A stretch of DNA of 39,948 nucleotides from an uncultured Actinomycetes bacterium (lineage in GTDB: Bacteria > Actinomycetota > Actinomycetes > UBA12327): positions 1 through 39,948 of the forward strand of contig CAIXNN010000089.1 in the NCBI GenBank assembly GCA_903920865.1. Direction: 5' to 3'. The translations under genes were made by a program, and so were the position numbers. Positions 25,121 to 35,000 of this stretch are shown here, piece after piece. The notes below the pieces were generated by a model. It was not told where the DNA came from and did no database searches. It saw only the letters and a program-made list of their open reading frames with translations. Within the stretch, counting starts at the first letter, position 1; each line of letters begins with the position of its first letter.

Positions 25121-26029
25121 ATGGCATTGACTCCTGAAGAGGTGCGCAACAAGCAGTTCACAACTGTGCGCCTGCGCGAAGGCTACGACGAAGATGAAGT
25201 TGACGCCTTCCTTGATGAGATCGAAACTGAACTTGCTCGCCTGCTCCGTGAAAACGAGGAACTTCGTCAGCGGGCTAGCCAGGTTGCCCCAGCGGCAAAT
25301 GTCTCCGAGCCGGTTCCACCCGTTGCGCCAACACCCGAGATGGAAGTTGTTCGATCCCCAGAGCCAGTGCCCGTTCCGGCCGCCGTCGTCGCAGTACCAG
25401 CCGCAGCTGTTGTTTCTGAATCTCCGAGTGCAGCAGCAGATTCGGCCGCACGGGTCCTAGAGCTTGCACAGCGCACTGCCGATGACCTAGTCAATCAGGC
25501 TCGCGCAGAGGCCGATCGCATCGTTGGCGAAGCCCATCTCAAGGCGGAAAACTCCGAACGTGATGCACAAGTCCAGCGGGCGGCATTGGAAGCCCGAGTT
25601 GAAGATTTGAGAAACTTTGAACGCGAGTACCGCACGCGGATGCGCGGCTACTTTGAAAACCAACTGCGTGAATTGGAAACCCGTGGCGGAGCAGATCCAT
25701 CCTCAGCCTTGGAAAGCAGTGCGCCAGCTGCCATTGCCAACCCGGCACAGCCGGTAGCTGTTCCCGTTGCAGCGCCTGCTCTCGTCGGCCCCGGTGCCAC
25801 TCCAGCGCAACCTGCTGCAGCGGCCCCCGAAGCTGTTCCGGTACCGATTCCTGTACCCACTCCAGCACCCACTCCAGCAGCTGCCCCTGCGGCACCACCA
25901 CAGGGCGCACCTCAACCACCACCGGTGGGTTACAACTTTCCCCCTGTTTCAACACCGTCCGCACCGGCCGAGGCAGGACCTTTCAGCCCGCCACCGTCCA
26001 CGCCTATCCCATCTCCTGAGCAGGGTTAG
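25121..26029 (+). CDS. divIVA: DivIVA/Wag31-type polar growth and septum protein
   Basis: 302 residues. The N-terminal DivIVA domain MALTPEEVRNKQFTTVRLREG-YDEDEVDAFLDEIETEL (about 1-40) holds the membrane-curvature-sensing part and runs into a first coiled coil (to about 55). A Pro/Val/Ala linker (about 56-105) precedes a second long coiled coil (about 106-190, AARVLELAQRTADDLVNQAR onward). The tail (about 195-302) is very rich in Pro and Ala and probably disordered. DivIVA gathers at curved membranes and directs polar wall growth in Actinobacteria. ATG at 25121 follows AGAGGTGA. TACGAT at 25069-25074 is a fair -10 without a clear -35, so a private promoter in the 115-base gap is possible. 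Confidence 0.95.
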   Translation: MALTPEEVRNKQFTTVRLREGYDEDEVDAFLDEIETELARLLRENEELRQRASQVAPAANVSEPVPPVAPTPEMEVVRSPEPVPVPAAVVAVPAAAVVSESPSAAADSAARVLELAQRTADDLVNQARAEADRIVGEAHLKAENSERDAQVQRAALEARVEDLRNFEREYRTRMRGYFENQLRELETRGGADPSSALESSAPAAIANPAQPVAVPVAAPALVGPGATPAQPAAAAPEAVPVPIPVPTPAPTPAAAPAAPPQGAPQPPPVGYNFPPVSTPSAPAEAGPFSPPPSTPIPSPEQG

Positions 26030-26081
26030 TCCGCTGAGTAATGGTTCGGGCGTGAGGGTTCGGCGGATCAAGCCACAGGTA

Positions 26082-29000
26082 TTAACCCAAGCTGGTCTTG
26101 ATAATTTCAAACACAGCGTTTAAGTCCTCACAGGCTGTTCCGTTGACCGGTGCTTGGTCTGCTTGACCAATGCTGGTTGCTAAGACTTCAGCTGCGAGCA
26201 GTTCTTTTCCGCCCTCAAGTGCTGAAATCGTTGCCGGATCGGCGGAGAACCAGACAAGGGCGATTCGATCGGAGACATCAAGCCCGAGGTTCTTGCGGCC
26301 TTCCTGAATGGCACGGATCGCTTCACGCACGCGCCCTGCCGCCAGGAGATCATCGGTCAGGGTTAGGTCTAGAGCGCAACTTGCCCCATCATCGCTGGCA
26401 ACTGCCCAGCCTTCACGGGGAGATTCGGTGATGATGACATCGTCAAGGGTGATTGATTCCGAACTTCCCTCAACATCAATGCTCGTGGTACCCGTGCGAA
26501 GGGCGGTGGTCAAGGCGAGCGCGTCAAAGTCAGCGATTGCCTTAGCAACGATGGGCGTTCGCTGACCGAAGCGTTTGCCCAATTCACGGAAGTTTGCCTT
26601 CACGCTGACTTCCACCAAGTCGGCATCTACTGCCTCAAGTGAGGTCACGGCGATGACGTTGAGTTCAGCTGCCACCTGTTCGTGCAGGGCTGGATCCATG
26701 CTGGCCCATTCGGGGGCAGCAACCAACGCGCGCGCTAGCGGTTGCCTAGTCTTCACGCCAGATTCGGCCCTGGCGGCTCGCCCAAGTTCGACGACTCGAC
26801 GGACCGTTTCCATGTGATTTTCCAGCTGATCATTAATCAGGTCGGTGGCCACTGCCGGCCAGGTCTGTAAGTGAACCGAGTCCTCATCACCGATCGTGAA
26901 CAGGTCTTGCCACACCTGTTCGGTAATGAAGGGCGTGAAGGGTGCCATGACCAAGGTGACAATCTGCAATGCCTCATGCAAGGTGCTCAAGGCATCGTTG
27001 TCGCCATCCCAAAAGCGTCGGCGGGATCGACGCACGTACCAATTCGACAAGGCATCAATGCACTCGGCGATTAAGCGTCCGGCTCGCTGCGTGTCGAATT
27101 GTTCAAGGGCCTGATCAACATCGCGGGCAAGTCGGTGCGTTAAGGACAAAACCCACTGATCCAAAACATCGCGATCCTTGGGCGCCGATGGGGCAGTGGC
27201 CCCGTAGCTCCACTGCGCGGTGCGGGCATAGAGAGATTGGAAGGAAACGGTGTTCCAGTACGTGAGCAAAACTTTGCGCACGGTTTCTTGCATCGTGCCA
27301 TGACCGACTCGTCGGGCTTGCCATGGCGATCCACCGGCAGCCATAAACCAACGCACCGCATCAGCGCCGTATTGATCCATCAAGGCAATGGGCTCAAGCA
27401 CGTTGCCTAGGTGCTTACTCATTTTGCGACCCTGTTCATCCAAGATGTGACCCAAGCAGACCACGTTCTTGTAGGAGGACTCGTCAAAGACCAAGGTCCC
27501 CACGGCCATCAAGGTGTAAAACCAGCCGCGGGTTTGGTCGATGGCCTCGCAGATGAAGTCGGCTGGGTAGCTGGCTTGAAATTCGGCGTTGTTTTGATGC
27601 GGTGCACCCCACTGGGCAAACGGCATCGCACCAGAGTCATACCAGCAGTCGATGACTTCAGGAACTCGTCTAAACGTTCCCGAAATACCTGGCTTGGTGA
27701 ACGTAATGTCATCGACGAAGGGTCGGTGTGGGTCGAGGGTGGAAAGTTCGACGCCGGCTAGTTCGCCAAGTTCTGCCAAGGAGCCGATGGCCACCATCTG
27801 CTCAGGGTCTTCGTCGTTGACCCAAATCGGCAGTGGCGTTCCCCAGTAGCGCGAACGCGAGAGCGCGTAGTCAATGTTGTTGCGTAGCCAATCGCCGTAC
27901 CGGCCCCACTTAATGGTGGCGGGGAACCAATTGGTCTTTTCGTTTTCGCGAAGGAGCTCGTCTTTAATTTGGGTCGTGCGGATGTACCACGACATTTGCG
28001 CGTAATAAACCAGGGGAGTGTGGCATCGCCAGCAGTGCGGGTACGAGTGTTCATAGGGCACGTGCTTAATCAGCAAGCCGCGGGCCTTGAGATCTTTTAC
28101 GAGCGGCTCGTCAGCATCCTTGAAGAAAACATCACCCACTAAGGGCACGCTTGATTCGAAGTGTCCATCTGGTCGCACGGGGTTAACCACCGGCAAGCCA
28201 TAGATCTTGGTGGCGGCCAAGTCGTCAGCACCAAATGCTGGAGCTAGGTGTACCAGGCCGGTGCCGTCTTCGGTAGTGACGTAATCGGCCAGCACGACAA
28301 AGTGAGAATCGGGAATCTCCACCAGGTCAAAGGGGCGAATATAGGCCGTGTGTTCAAGATCGCGACCGCTGTAGCGCGCAACTTCGAGCGCATCTTCACC
28401 TGCCACAGCAGTGACCAGTTGCTCGGCGATGATGAGTTGTTCGGCGTCGGCAGTGCGCACCAGAACGTAGGTGACATCGGGGTTGACGGCTACGGCCGTG
28501 TTGGAGACCAAGGTCCAGGGCGTGGTGGTCCACACCGCCAGGGCGACATCGCCGTGTTGATCTTTGATCGGGCCCGATGCAATCGGGAAGCGGACATAGA
28601 CCGACGGATCAACGACAGTTTCGTAGCCTTGGGCCAACTCGTGGTCACTGAGGCCAGTGCCGCAACGGGGACAATACGGAGCCACCCGATGGTCTTGAAC
28701 CAGCAGTCCCTTGTCGAAGATGGTCTTGAGCGACCACCAAACACTTTCAACATAACTGGCGTCCATAGTGCGGTAGGCCTGTTGCATGTCGACCCAGTAG
28801 CCCATGCGCGTGGTCATAGCTTCGAAGGCATCAACGTGCCGCTCAACGGATTCGCGACACTTTGCGTTGAACTGCGCTACGCCGTACTTTTCAATATCTT
28901 GTTTGCCGCTAAAGCCAAGTTCCTTTTCGACAGCTAACTCAACGGGCAGCCCGTGGCAGTCCCAGCCAGCCCTACGGGGAACGTGGTAGCCCTTCATAGT

Positions 29001-29225
29001 GCGGTAGCGCGGGAAGACATCCTTGAAAACGCGAGCTTCAACGTGGTGCGTTCCGGGCATGCCATTTGCGGTGGGCGGGCCTTCGTAAAAGATCCAGCGT
29101 GGGCCATCACTGGTTTGCACCAGACTGCGTTCGAAGACGTTATTGCGCTGCCACAGGTCAAGGACCTCATGTTCAACGGCGGGCAGATCAACGTGCGGGG
29201 CAACGGCACGGTAACTACGGGACAT
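26082..29225 (-). CDS. ileS: Isoleucyl-tRNA synthetase, long eukaryote-like type
   Basis: 1047 residues from the ATG at 29225, with GGAAGG six bases upstream; a longer frame to 29291 would run through the T-box leader. IleRS charges tRNA-Ile. PPTANGMPGTHHVEARVFKD holds the HIGH-type site (GTHH, 58-61), and GWDCHGLPVELAVEKELG follows. The editing domain (about 190-390), the KMSKH loop near residue 600 (GRKMSKHLGN) and an anticodon-binding domain from about 700 (WYVRRSRRRFW) are in order. The length and the GTHH form match the mycobacterial, eukaryote-like IleRS class, in which natural mupirocin tolerance is known. The gene is convergent with divIVA; no clear terminator is seen in the 52-base gap 26030-26081. 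Confidence 0.97.
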   Translation of the reverse strand: MSRSYRAVAPHVDLPAVEHEVLDLWQRNNVFERSLVQTSDGPRWIFYEGPPTANGMPGTHHVEARVFKDVFPRYRTMKGYHVPRRAGWDCHGLPVELAVEKELGFSGKQDIEKYGVAQFNAKCRESVERHVDAFEAMTTRMGYWVDMQQAYRTMDASYVESVWWSLKTIFDKGLLVQDHRVAPYCPRCGTGLSDHELAQGYETVVDPSVYVRFPIASGPIKDQHGDVALAVWTTTPWTLVSNTAVAVNPDVTYVLVRTADAEQLIIAEQLVTAVAGEDALEVARYSGRDLEHTAYIRPFDLVEIPDSHFVVLADYVTTEDGTGLVHLAPAFGADDLAATKIYGLPVVNPVRPDGHFESSVPLVGDVFFKDADEPLVKDLKARGLLIKHVPYEHSYPHCWRCHTPLVYYAQMSWYIRTTQIKDELLRENEKTNWFPATIKWGRYGDWLRNNIDYALSRSRYWGTPLPIWVNDEDPEQMVAIGSLAELGELAGVELSTLDPHRPFVDDITFTKPGISGTFRRVPEVIDCWYDSGAMPFAQWGAPHQNNAEFQASYPADFICEAIDQTRGWFYTLMAVGTLVFDESSYKNVVCLGHILDEQGRKMSKHLGNVLEPIALMDQYGADAVRWFMAAGGSPWQARRVGHGTMQETVRKVLLTYWNTVSFQSLYARTAQWSYGATAPSAPKDRDVLDQWVLSLTHRLARDVDQALEQFDTQRAGRLIAECIDALSNWYVRRSRRRFWDGDNDALSTLHEALQIVTLVMAPFTPFITEQVWQDLFTIGDEDSVHLQTWPAVATDLINDQLENHMETVRRVVELGRAARAESGVKTRQPLARALVAAPEWASMDPALHEQVAAELNVIAVTSLEAVDADLVEVSVKANFRELGKRFGQRTPIVAKAIADFDALALTTALRTGTTSIDVEGSSESITLDDVIITESPREGWAVASDDGASCALDLTLTDDLLAAGRVREAIRAIQEGRKNLGLDVSDRIALVWFSADPATISALEGGKELLAAEVLATSIGQADQAPVNGTACEDLNAVFEIIKTSLG

Positions 29226-29420
29226 CAGTGGCCTTCCGGTTAGCACAAAACAGCGAACCGGAGGGACGAGAGGCAACTCCCGCGGTACCACCCTCCTTGA
29301 CTAGAAACACGCTCTAGCCCTCTTGAGGTTGACGACTGCCGGGTCTACTGCCAGACACACAGGTGCTGGGTTCTTCCGGCGGCTCAGAGGTGATGCCACC
29401 AGGTGGGTCCTCATCAGTGC
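29226..29420 (-). promoter_or_regulatory. Translational T-box riboswitch controlling ileS (Ile specifier AUC)
   Basis: On the minus strand the T-box core AGGGTGGTACCGCG lies at 29294-29281. Upstream, a short Stem I begins GATGAGG (29415-29409), closes with CCTC, and places AUC followed by A at 29394-29391, the isoleucine specifier. Downstream, two mutually exclusive pairings are visible. Antisequestrator: AGGAGGG before and at the T-box with CCCTCC near 29266-29261. Sequestrator: CCTCCGGTT with AACCGGAAGG (29263-29232), which hides the ileS ribosome site GGAAGG. Uncharged tRNA-Ile should stabilise the first and expose the ribosome site. This is the compact translational class known for actinobacterial ileS. 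Confidence 0.92.
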
Positions 29421-29436
29421 TTTGCCGTCGATGACC

Positions 29437-29442
29437 ACTCTA
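29437..29442 (-). promoter_or_regulatory. Putative -10 element of the ileS promoter
   Basis: TAGAGT on the minus strand (29442-29437) would start RNA near 29430, just ahead of T-box Stem I. The -35 region is not recognisable. Confidence 0.35.
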
Positions 29443-29473
29443 GCGTGTGGGTGGACGGGATCTGCACCTTCGC

Positions 29474-29492
29474 CAGGGTCATTGCGACCCTG
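29474..29492. other. 7-bp perfect inverted repeat between divergent ileS and the Lys-rich gene
   Basis: CAGGGTC-ATTGC-GACCCTG lies between the two divergent promoters. It could bind a regulator of either gene. There is no T-run, so a terminator is unlikely. Confidence 0.35.
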
Positions 29493-29496
29493 AGTG

Positions 29497-29525
29497 TTGC
29501 CCTTGTCAGTGCGTGCGCCTATCCT
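29497..29525 (+). promoter_or_regulatory. Putative promoter of the Lys-rich DksA-like gene
   Basis: TTGCCC (29497-29502), a 17-base spacer and TATCCT (29520-29525), each with four of six consensus bases. The leader would be about 59 bases. The -35 begins five bases after the inverted repeat at 29474-29492. Confidence 0.4.
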
Positions 29526-29590
29526 TCCGCCACAACGTCCAAGGGATGGCTAGACCACGTCAGGGCTGAAGTTGATGGGAGGGGACCGTT

Positions 29591-30463
29591 ATGGCGACAG
29601 CGAAAAAAGCTGCGAAGAAGGCTGTTAAGAAGGCCGCACCCAAGAAGGCTGTTAAAAAGGCCGCGCCTAAGAAGGCTGTGAAGAAGGCTGCGCCTAAGAA
29701 GGCTGCGCCCAAGAAGGCTGTGAAGAAGGCTGCGCCTAAGAAGGCTGCGCCCAAGAAGGCTGCGCCCAAGAAGGCTGCGCCCAAGAAGGCTGCACCTAAG
29801 AAGGCTGTGAAGAAGGCTGCACCCAAGAAAGCTGCACCGGCGAAGGCCGTGAAGAAAGCTTCGCCCGCGAAGGCCGAAGCCAAGAAAGCTGCACCCAAAA
29901 AAGCGGCCGCAGCTCCAAAGCCAGTTCCGGAAAAGAAGGCCCCGCCGACGGTGCCAAGTATTGAGTTGAAGTCCTGGGCTAAGCAAGCACCGGTTGGGCC
30001 AAAGCTCAAGTCTCGTAAGAAGCCTAAAAAATTGGTTCCGCTCAACCCAGCTGCGGAACCGCCAGCGCCTGCTGTCTACGTGGTGGGACCCGATGAAGCT
30101 GCCTGGACTGCTGCCGAACTTAAAGCCGTTCGCGCTGAATTGAACAGTGAAGCCAAGCGCCTTCAAGCCGAGATTGCACAAGCCGAGATTGAGATCGCGG
30201 AGTTGATCGCTGACTCCGGTGAAGGCGCAGGTGATGATCAGGCCGATGCTGGCACAAAGACGTTCGAACGTGAACACGAGATGTCGCTGGCAAACAATGC
30301 CCGAGATCTGCTTGAGCAGGTCGAAAACGCCTTGGTCCGCATTGACAAGAAGTCCTACGGAAAATGTGAGATTTGCTCGAACGCGATCGGCAAGGAGCGG
30401 CTGCAGTTCCGCCCCTACGCCACGATGTGCATGCCCTGCAAGCAGCGCGAGGAACGACGCTGA
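29591..30463 (+). CDS. Histone-like Lys/Ala/Pro-rich tail fused to a DksA/TraR-type zinc finger
   Basis: 290 residues. Residues 1-121 are almost only Lys, Ala, Pro and Val in AAPKKA and AVKKA repeats, like eukaryotic histone H1 tails and mycobacterial HupB tails. After a linker comes a coiled helix (about 165-200, ELKAVRAELNSEAKRLQAEI) and a C-terminal zinc finger with C259, C262, C280 and C283 (CEIC, 17 residues, CMPC) in YGKCEICSNAIGKERLQFRP. The fold resembles DksA/TraR proteins that enter the RNA polymerase secondary channel; the basic tail should bind nucleic acid. Such proteins are common before lspA in Actinobacteria, but their function is not settled. The acidic tip residues typical of E. 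coli DksA are not obvious. The mRNA may be continuous with lspA, rluD and dnaE. Confidence 0.85.
   Translation: MATAKKAAKKAVKKAAPKKAVKKAAPKKAVKKAAPKKAAPKKAVKKAAPKKAAPKKAAPKKAAPKKAAPKKAVKKAAPKKAAPAKAVKKASPAKAEAKKAAPKKAAAAPKPVPEKKAPPTVPSIELKSWAKQAPVGPKLKSRKKPKKLVPLNPAAEPPAPAVYVVGPDEAAWTAAELKAVRAELNSEAKRLQAEIAQAEIEIAELIADSGEGAGDDQADAGTKTFEREHEMSLANNARDLLEQVENALVRIDKKSYGKCEICSNAIGKERLQFRPYATMCMPCKQREERR
29603..29860 (+). repeat. Degenerate AAGAAGGCTG-type repeats encoding the Lys-rich tail
   Basis: Units of 12 and 15 bases encoding AAPK(K) and AVKK recur over about 260 bases with mostly silent variation (GCGCCC, GCGCCT, GCACCC). This region is prone to length change and to assembly error. Confidence 0.85.
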
Positions 30464-30975
30464 GCAAGCAGTCAAATCCGGGTTTGCTCCGCGTTGTAAT
30501 GGGAGTGGCCCTGGTCGTTGTTCTCGCTGACCAGTTGGCCAAGTGGGTCGTTGTGACCTATCGCGAAGGCCAAAGTCCGATAGCCGTGATCGGTGACTGG
30601 GTGCAATTAGCCGTGGTTCGAAATTCAGGTGCTGCCTTCGGACTGGGCGCTTCTGCAACGGTCATTTTTTCACTCATAGCTATTGGTGTTGCTGTGGTGG
30701 TCGTGCGGCAATCACGCACTCTGACCTCAAAAGCCTGGGCCTTTGCGCTGGGCGCTCTGTTGGGTGGGGCCGTGGGCAACGTCATCGATCGCCTGACTCG
30801 ATCACCAGGTTTTGGTCGAGGCGCTGTTGTCGACTTTGTTGACGTTAAGTATTTCTCGGTATTTAACATCGCTGACGCAGCGCTAACCCTTGCTGCTATC
30901 TCCATTGCAATCCTTGCTGTTCGGGGTGTCCCCATGAGCTCAAAGGAACAATCAGGGCCATACTCAATCTCGTGA
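30460..30975 (+). CDS. lspA: Prolipoprotein signal peptidase (signal peptidase II)
   Basis: 171 residues if started at CTG 30460, which overlaps the upstream TGA (CTGA) and has GAGGA six bases before it; TTG 30484 is the alternative. No ATG or GTG lies suitably ahead of the first membrane segment. LspA cleaves lipoprotein signal peptides in the membrane after lipid attachment. Four membrane helices are visible. The two catalytic aspartates are D110 in GNVIDRL and D139 in VFNIADA, in the motifs [21 protein letters not shown] and [18 protein letters not shown]. It is followed by rluD with a GTGA overlap. The family is certain; the start codon is not. Confidence 0.93.
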   Translation: MSKQSNPGLLRVVMGVALVVVLADQLAKWVVVTYREGQSPIAVIGDWVQLAVVRNSGAAFGLGASATVIFSLIAIGVAVVVVRQSRTLTSKAWAFALGALLGGAVGNVIDRLTRSPGFGRGAVVDFVDVKYFSVFNIADAALTLAAISIAILAVRGVPMSSKEQSGPYSIS

Positions 30976-31904
30976 CGTTGCGTTCGCTCCCTATTCCCGA
31001 AGGCCTTGCCGACGAGCGAGTTGATGCTGGGCTTGCACGCTTGCTAGGAATCTCGAGAACCAAAGCCGCTGAACTGGCACAGTCTGGGGCAGTGGTCATG
31101 GCAGGCCAAGAAGTGGGGAAAAGCGATCGCCTGGTGGCCGGTGCTTGGCTTGAGGTTGAGCTGCTTGATGAGGCGCCCCAAACATTTGATCCCGAAACCG
31201 CTGAGCCAGTGCCAGGTCTGCGCATCGCTTATGAGGATGAGGACCTGGTCATTGTCGATAAACCGGTAGGAGTGGCCGCTCACCCAAGCCCCGGCTGGAC
31301 GGGACTGACAGTTGTTGGAGGTCTGGCTGCCGCCGGTTATCGAATTTCGACCAGCGGGGCTGCTGAGCGACAGGGGATCGTGCATCGCTTAGACGTGGGC
31401 ACTAGTGGATTGATGGCCGTGGCCAAAAGTGAAGTGGCCTACACCGAACTCAAGCGCGCCTTCAAGGAACGAACCGTGGACAAGGTGTATTTGGCGGTCG
31501 TCCAGGGTCATCCCGATCCCAGTAGCGGAACCATTGATGCGCCCATCGATCGTCACCCGACCTCTGATTATCGGTGGGCTGTTGTTGCGGAAGGCAAACC
31601 CAGCATCACGCACTATGAAACAGTGGAAGCTTTTCCGCACGCGAGTTTGTTAAAGATTCACTTGGAAACAGGACGTACCCATCAAATTCGCGTACACATG
31701 TCGGCAGTGCGACATCCCTGTGTTGGTGATTTGACCTACGGTGCCGATCCGAGCCTGTCAGCAAAACTGGGTCTTGAACGACAGTGGCTACATGCTGCGG
31801 AATTGAGCTTTATGCACCCTCGAACCGGAGTCAAAGTTTCGGTCTCGAGCCAGCCGCCAGCAGACCTTGAGCAGGCACTGACCCGGCTGCGCGCGGCCTT
31901 TTAG
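30972..31904 (+). CDS. rluD: RluA-family rRNA pseudouridine synthase (RluD-like)
   Basis: 310 residues from a GTG overlapping the lspA stop. An S4 RNA-binding domain (about 14-62, [20 protein letters not shown] onward) precedes the catalytic domain. The catalytic D141 is in [50 protein letters not shown] and [23 protein letters not shown] split over two stretches are family signatures. RluD modifies uridines of helix 69 in 23S rRNA. The lspA-rluD pairing is common in Actinobacteria. The 179-base gap to dnaE shows TAAAGT at 31961 and TTGACC at 32007 but no well-spaced promoter pair. Confidence 0.92.
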   Translation: MTLRSLPIPEGLADERVDAGLARLLGISRTKAAELAQSGAVVMAGQEVGKSDRLVAGAWLEVELLDEAPQTFDPETAEPVPGLRIAYEDEDLVIVDKPVGVAAHPSPGWTGLTVVGGLAAAGYRISTSGAAERQGIVHRLDVGTSGLMAVAKSEVAYTELKRAFKERTVDKVYLAVVQGHPDPSSGTIDAPIDRHPTSDYRWAVVAEGKPSITHYETVEAFPHASLLKIHLETGRTHQIRVHMSAVRHPCVGDLTYGADPSLSAKLGLERQWLHAAELSFMHPRTGVKVSVSSQPPADLEQALTRLRAAF

Positions 31905-32083
31905 TTCCGACACGTCGCAGGCCTGCTGGCTAGGCAACAAGGTCAGTCAGATGGTAGCACTAAAGTAGGTTCCTTACAGTCCTGACTTCCCCCAGGTTCG
32001 TAAATTTTGACCGTTATTGCCTCCTTCTGTGAAGGATCTGCGATGAGGTCGTTGATGTAGTTGGACTTGGGCAAGGGGACGAT

Positions 32084-35000
32084 GTGAGCGACTCGTTTGT
32101 GCACCTTCATGTGCATACCGAGTATTCAATGCTCGATGGGGCCGCACGGGTCAAGGACCTGGTGACCCAGGCGGCCGAACTGGGCATGCCCGCCATTGCC
32201 ATGACCGATCACGGAAACCTCTTTGGCGCTTTCGATTTCTATAAAAAGGCAAAGGCCGCAGGAATCAAACCCATCATCGGTCTAGAGGGCTACTACGCAC
32301 CACAGGGTCGCCGAGAGCGTCGTGCTTTTGATTTCGGTGGTGGCTACGACGAGCTGGGCGAAGATCCATCAGCGGGCAAGGGGAGACAGAACTACACCCA
32401 CATGACGCTTCTGGCCCAATCCACCGAGGGGCTTCACAATCTTTTTCGCTTATCAAGTCTGGCAAGCCTGGAGGGGCAGTACTACAAGCCGCGTTTTGAT
32501 CGCGAGCTCTTGTCTACCTACGCAAAGGGAATCATTGGTACCACCGGATGCCCTAGCGGTGAGGTCAATCGATGGTTACAAGCCGGGAATTATGACCAAG
32601 CCCTCGCGGTGGCTGCAGATCTTCGGGACATCTTTGGTCGGGAAAACTTCTTTGTTGAGTTGATGGACCATGGCCTTGGCATCGAGCGCCGCCACCGCGA
32701 AGATCTCCTGCGCATTGCTTCATCTTTGGACATTGAGTTGTTAGCGACAAACGACCTCCACTATGTGCGCGCTGAAGATGCCGAAACCCACGATGCGTTG
32801 TTGTGCATCGGCACTCGTGCCTTGAAGTCCGATGAAAAGCGCTTCCGTTTTGATGCCCAAGACTTCTACTTGAAGACATCGGAGGAAATGCGATCTGTCT
32901 GGTCCGAGCTTGAGCAAGCGTGCGATAACACGTTATTGATCGCTGAGCGCTGCGAGATTGAGTTCAACGAAGACGCAAACCTGATGCCCGTCTTCCCAGT
33001 GCCAGCTGGTCACACTGAAGAATCGTGGTTGATCGAAGAGGTCGAGCGCGGGCTGCACAAACGCTTCCCGCAGGGCGTGCCAGATACGCACCGCAAACAG
33101 GCCGACTACGAAACTGAAGTCATCATCAAAATGGGCTACCCCGGGTACTTCCTCGTGGTGGCAGACCTGATCGCGCACGCACGCGAGAACGGCATTCGGG
33201 TGGGTCCTGGCCGTGGATCTGCAGCTGGGGCAGTGATCGCTTGGGCGTTGGGAATCACCGATCTTGACCCGATCTTCCACGGCTTGGTCTTCGAGCGATT
33301 CCTCAATCCCGAGCGTGTCTCCATGCCCGACATCGACATTGACTTTGACGATCGACGCCGCGGCGACATGATCCGCTATGCAACCCAAAAATATGGCGAT
33401 GATCGAGTCGCGCAAATTGTCACCTATAGCTCGATTAAGGCCAAAGCTGCAATTCGCGACTCAGCGCGCGTGATGGGATTTCCGCCATCGCTGGGGGACA
33501 AGATTTCAAAAGCCATTCCACCCTCGGTTATGGGCCGCGATATTTCTCTTGCTGGAATGTTTGATCCTAAAGATGATCGTTACGGTGAGGCTGCCGAATT
33601 TCGGGCGTTATACGAAGACGAAGCCGATGTTCGTACTGTCGTAGAGACAGCTAAGGGCTTAGAGGGGCTGAAACGTCAACCGGGCGTACATGCTGCCGGC
33701 GTAATCCTCAGTCGCGATCGCCTGCTCGATGTTATTCCGGTGTGGAAGCGCGATGACGGATCTGTGGTTACGCAGTTCGATATGAACGCCTGCGAGTCCC
33801 TAGGTCTTTTGAAGATGGACTTCCTTGGCCTGCGCAACCTGACAATTTTGGAAGATTGTTTGGCTCACATCCGTAACAACCGCGGCGAAACGGTGGTCTT
33901 GGAGGATCTTGGGCTAGACGATCGAGCCACCTACGAGTTGTTGTCCAAGGGCGAGACGCTCGGGGTATTCCAACTCGACGGTGGGCCGATGCGCTCCCTG
34001 CTTCGCTCCATGCAGCCGGACAACTTCCAGGACATTTCCGCTGTGCTGGCGCTCTACCGTCCAGGTCCGATGGGTGCTAATGCACATAACGACTACGCGG
34101 ATCGTAAGAACTCCCGCAAGCCCATTACCCCCATTCATCCAGAACTCGCACAGGCTCTTGCACCAATTTTGGATGAAACCTATGGCGTCATCGTTTATCA
34201 AGAGCAGGTTATGTCCATCGCGCAAGCGTTAGCGGGCTACTCGCTAGGACAAGCTGACTTGTTACGCCGAGCTATGGGTAAGAAGAAAAAAGAAATCCTT
34301 GATCAAGAGCTCGCTCCCTTTGCCGCCGGTATGCAGGAGCGCGGTTATAGCCAAGCCGCGATCGACACACTGTGGGCGATCTTGGTGCCCTTCTCGGATT
34401 ATGCGTTCAACAAGGCGCACACTGCGGGCTATGGTCTGGTGTCCTACTGGACGGCTTACCTCAAGGCCAACTACCCGGCTGAATACATGGCAGCGCTGCT
34501 GACGTCGGTAAAAGATGACCTAGGTGCCGGCGGGAAGATGTCGGTGTACTTGGCTGAATGTCGTCGGATGGGCATCAAGGTTTTGCCGCCCGATGTCAGC
34601 GATTCAGATTCAGACTTCACACCCGCAGATGTTGATATTCGATTTGGTTTGTCGGCTATTCGCAACGTGGGTGAAACGGTGGTTGAATCCATCATCAATT
34701 CCAGGCGGGCCAAGGGCCGTTTTACCGATTTTGCGGACTTCCTCAAGAAGATTGACGACAAAGCCTGCAACAAGCGGGTCGTTGAATCGCTGATTAAGGC
34801 GGGCGCCTTTGATTCGATGGCGCACACTCGCCGCGGCTTGATGGCGGTGCACTTGGAGGCTGTTGATGCGGCCGTTGAAACTAAACGAGCGGAAGCCATT
34901 GGGCAATTCGGCCTCTTTGATGAGATCGAGTCGGACAGCGCATCGATGGTCGGTGGATTCGACTTGAATATTCCGCTCACCGAGTGGGATAAATCAACCC

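Noticed and set aside
26030-26081. Terminator between divIVA and ileS
   Set aside because: Only a 5-bp TCCGC/GCGGA pairing with a 28-base loop and no T-run was found.
29226-29291. N-terminal extension of IleRS
   Set aside because: These bases form the T-box antisequestrator and sequestrator, and the ribosome site GGAAGG serves the ATG at 29225.
29603-29860. Possible CRISPR or satellite array
   Set aside because: The repeats are coding, in frame, 12-15 bases long and have no spacers.
29519-30658. Long minus-strand open frame opposite the Lys-rich gene, rich in Leu/Arg/Ser
   Set aside because: It is the mirror of the AAGAAGGCTG-type repeats and of the zinc-finger gene and has no family motif; another antisense frame at 29560-30045 has the same origin.
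31905-32083. dnaE promoter
   Set aside because: TAAAGT (31961) and TTGACC (32007) are present, but neither has a partner element at an acceptable distance.
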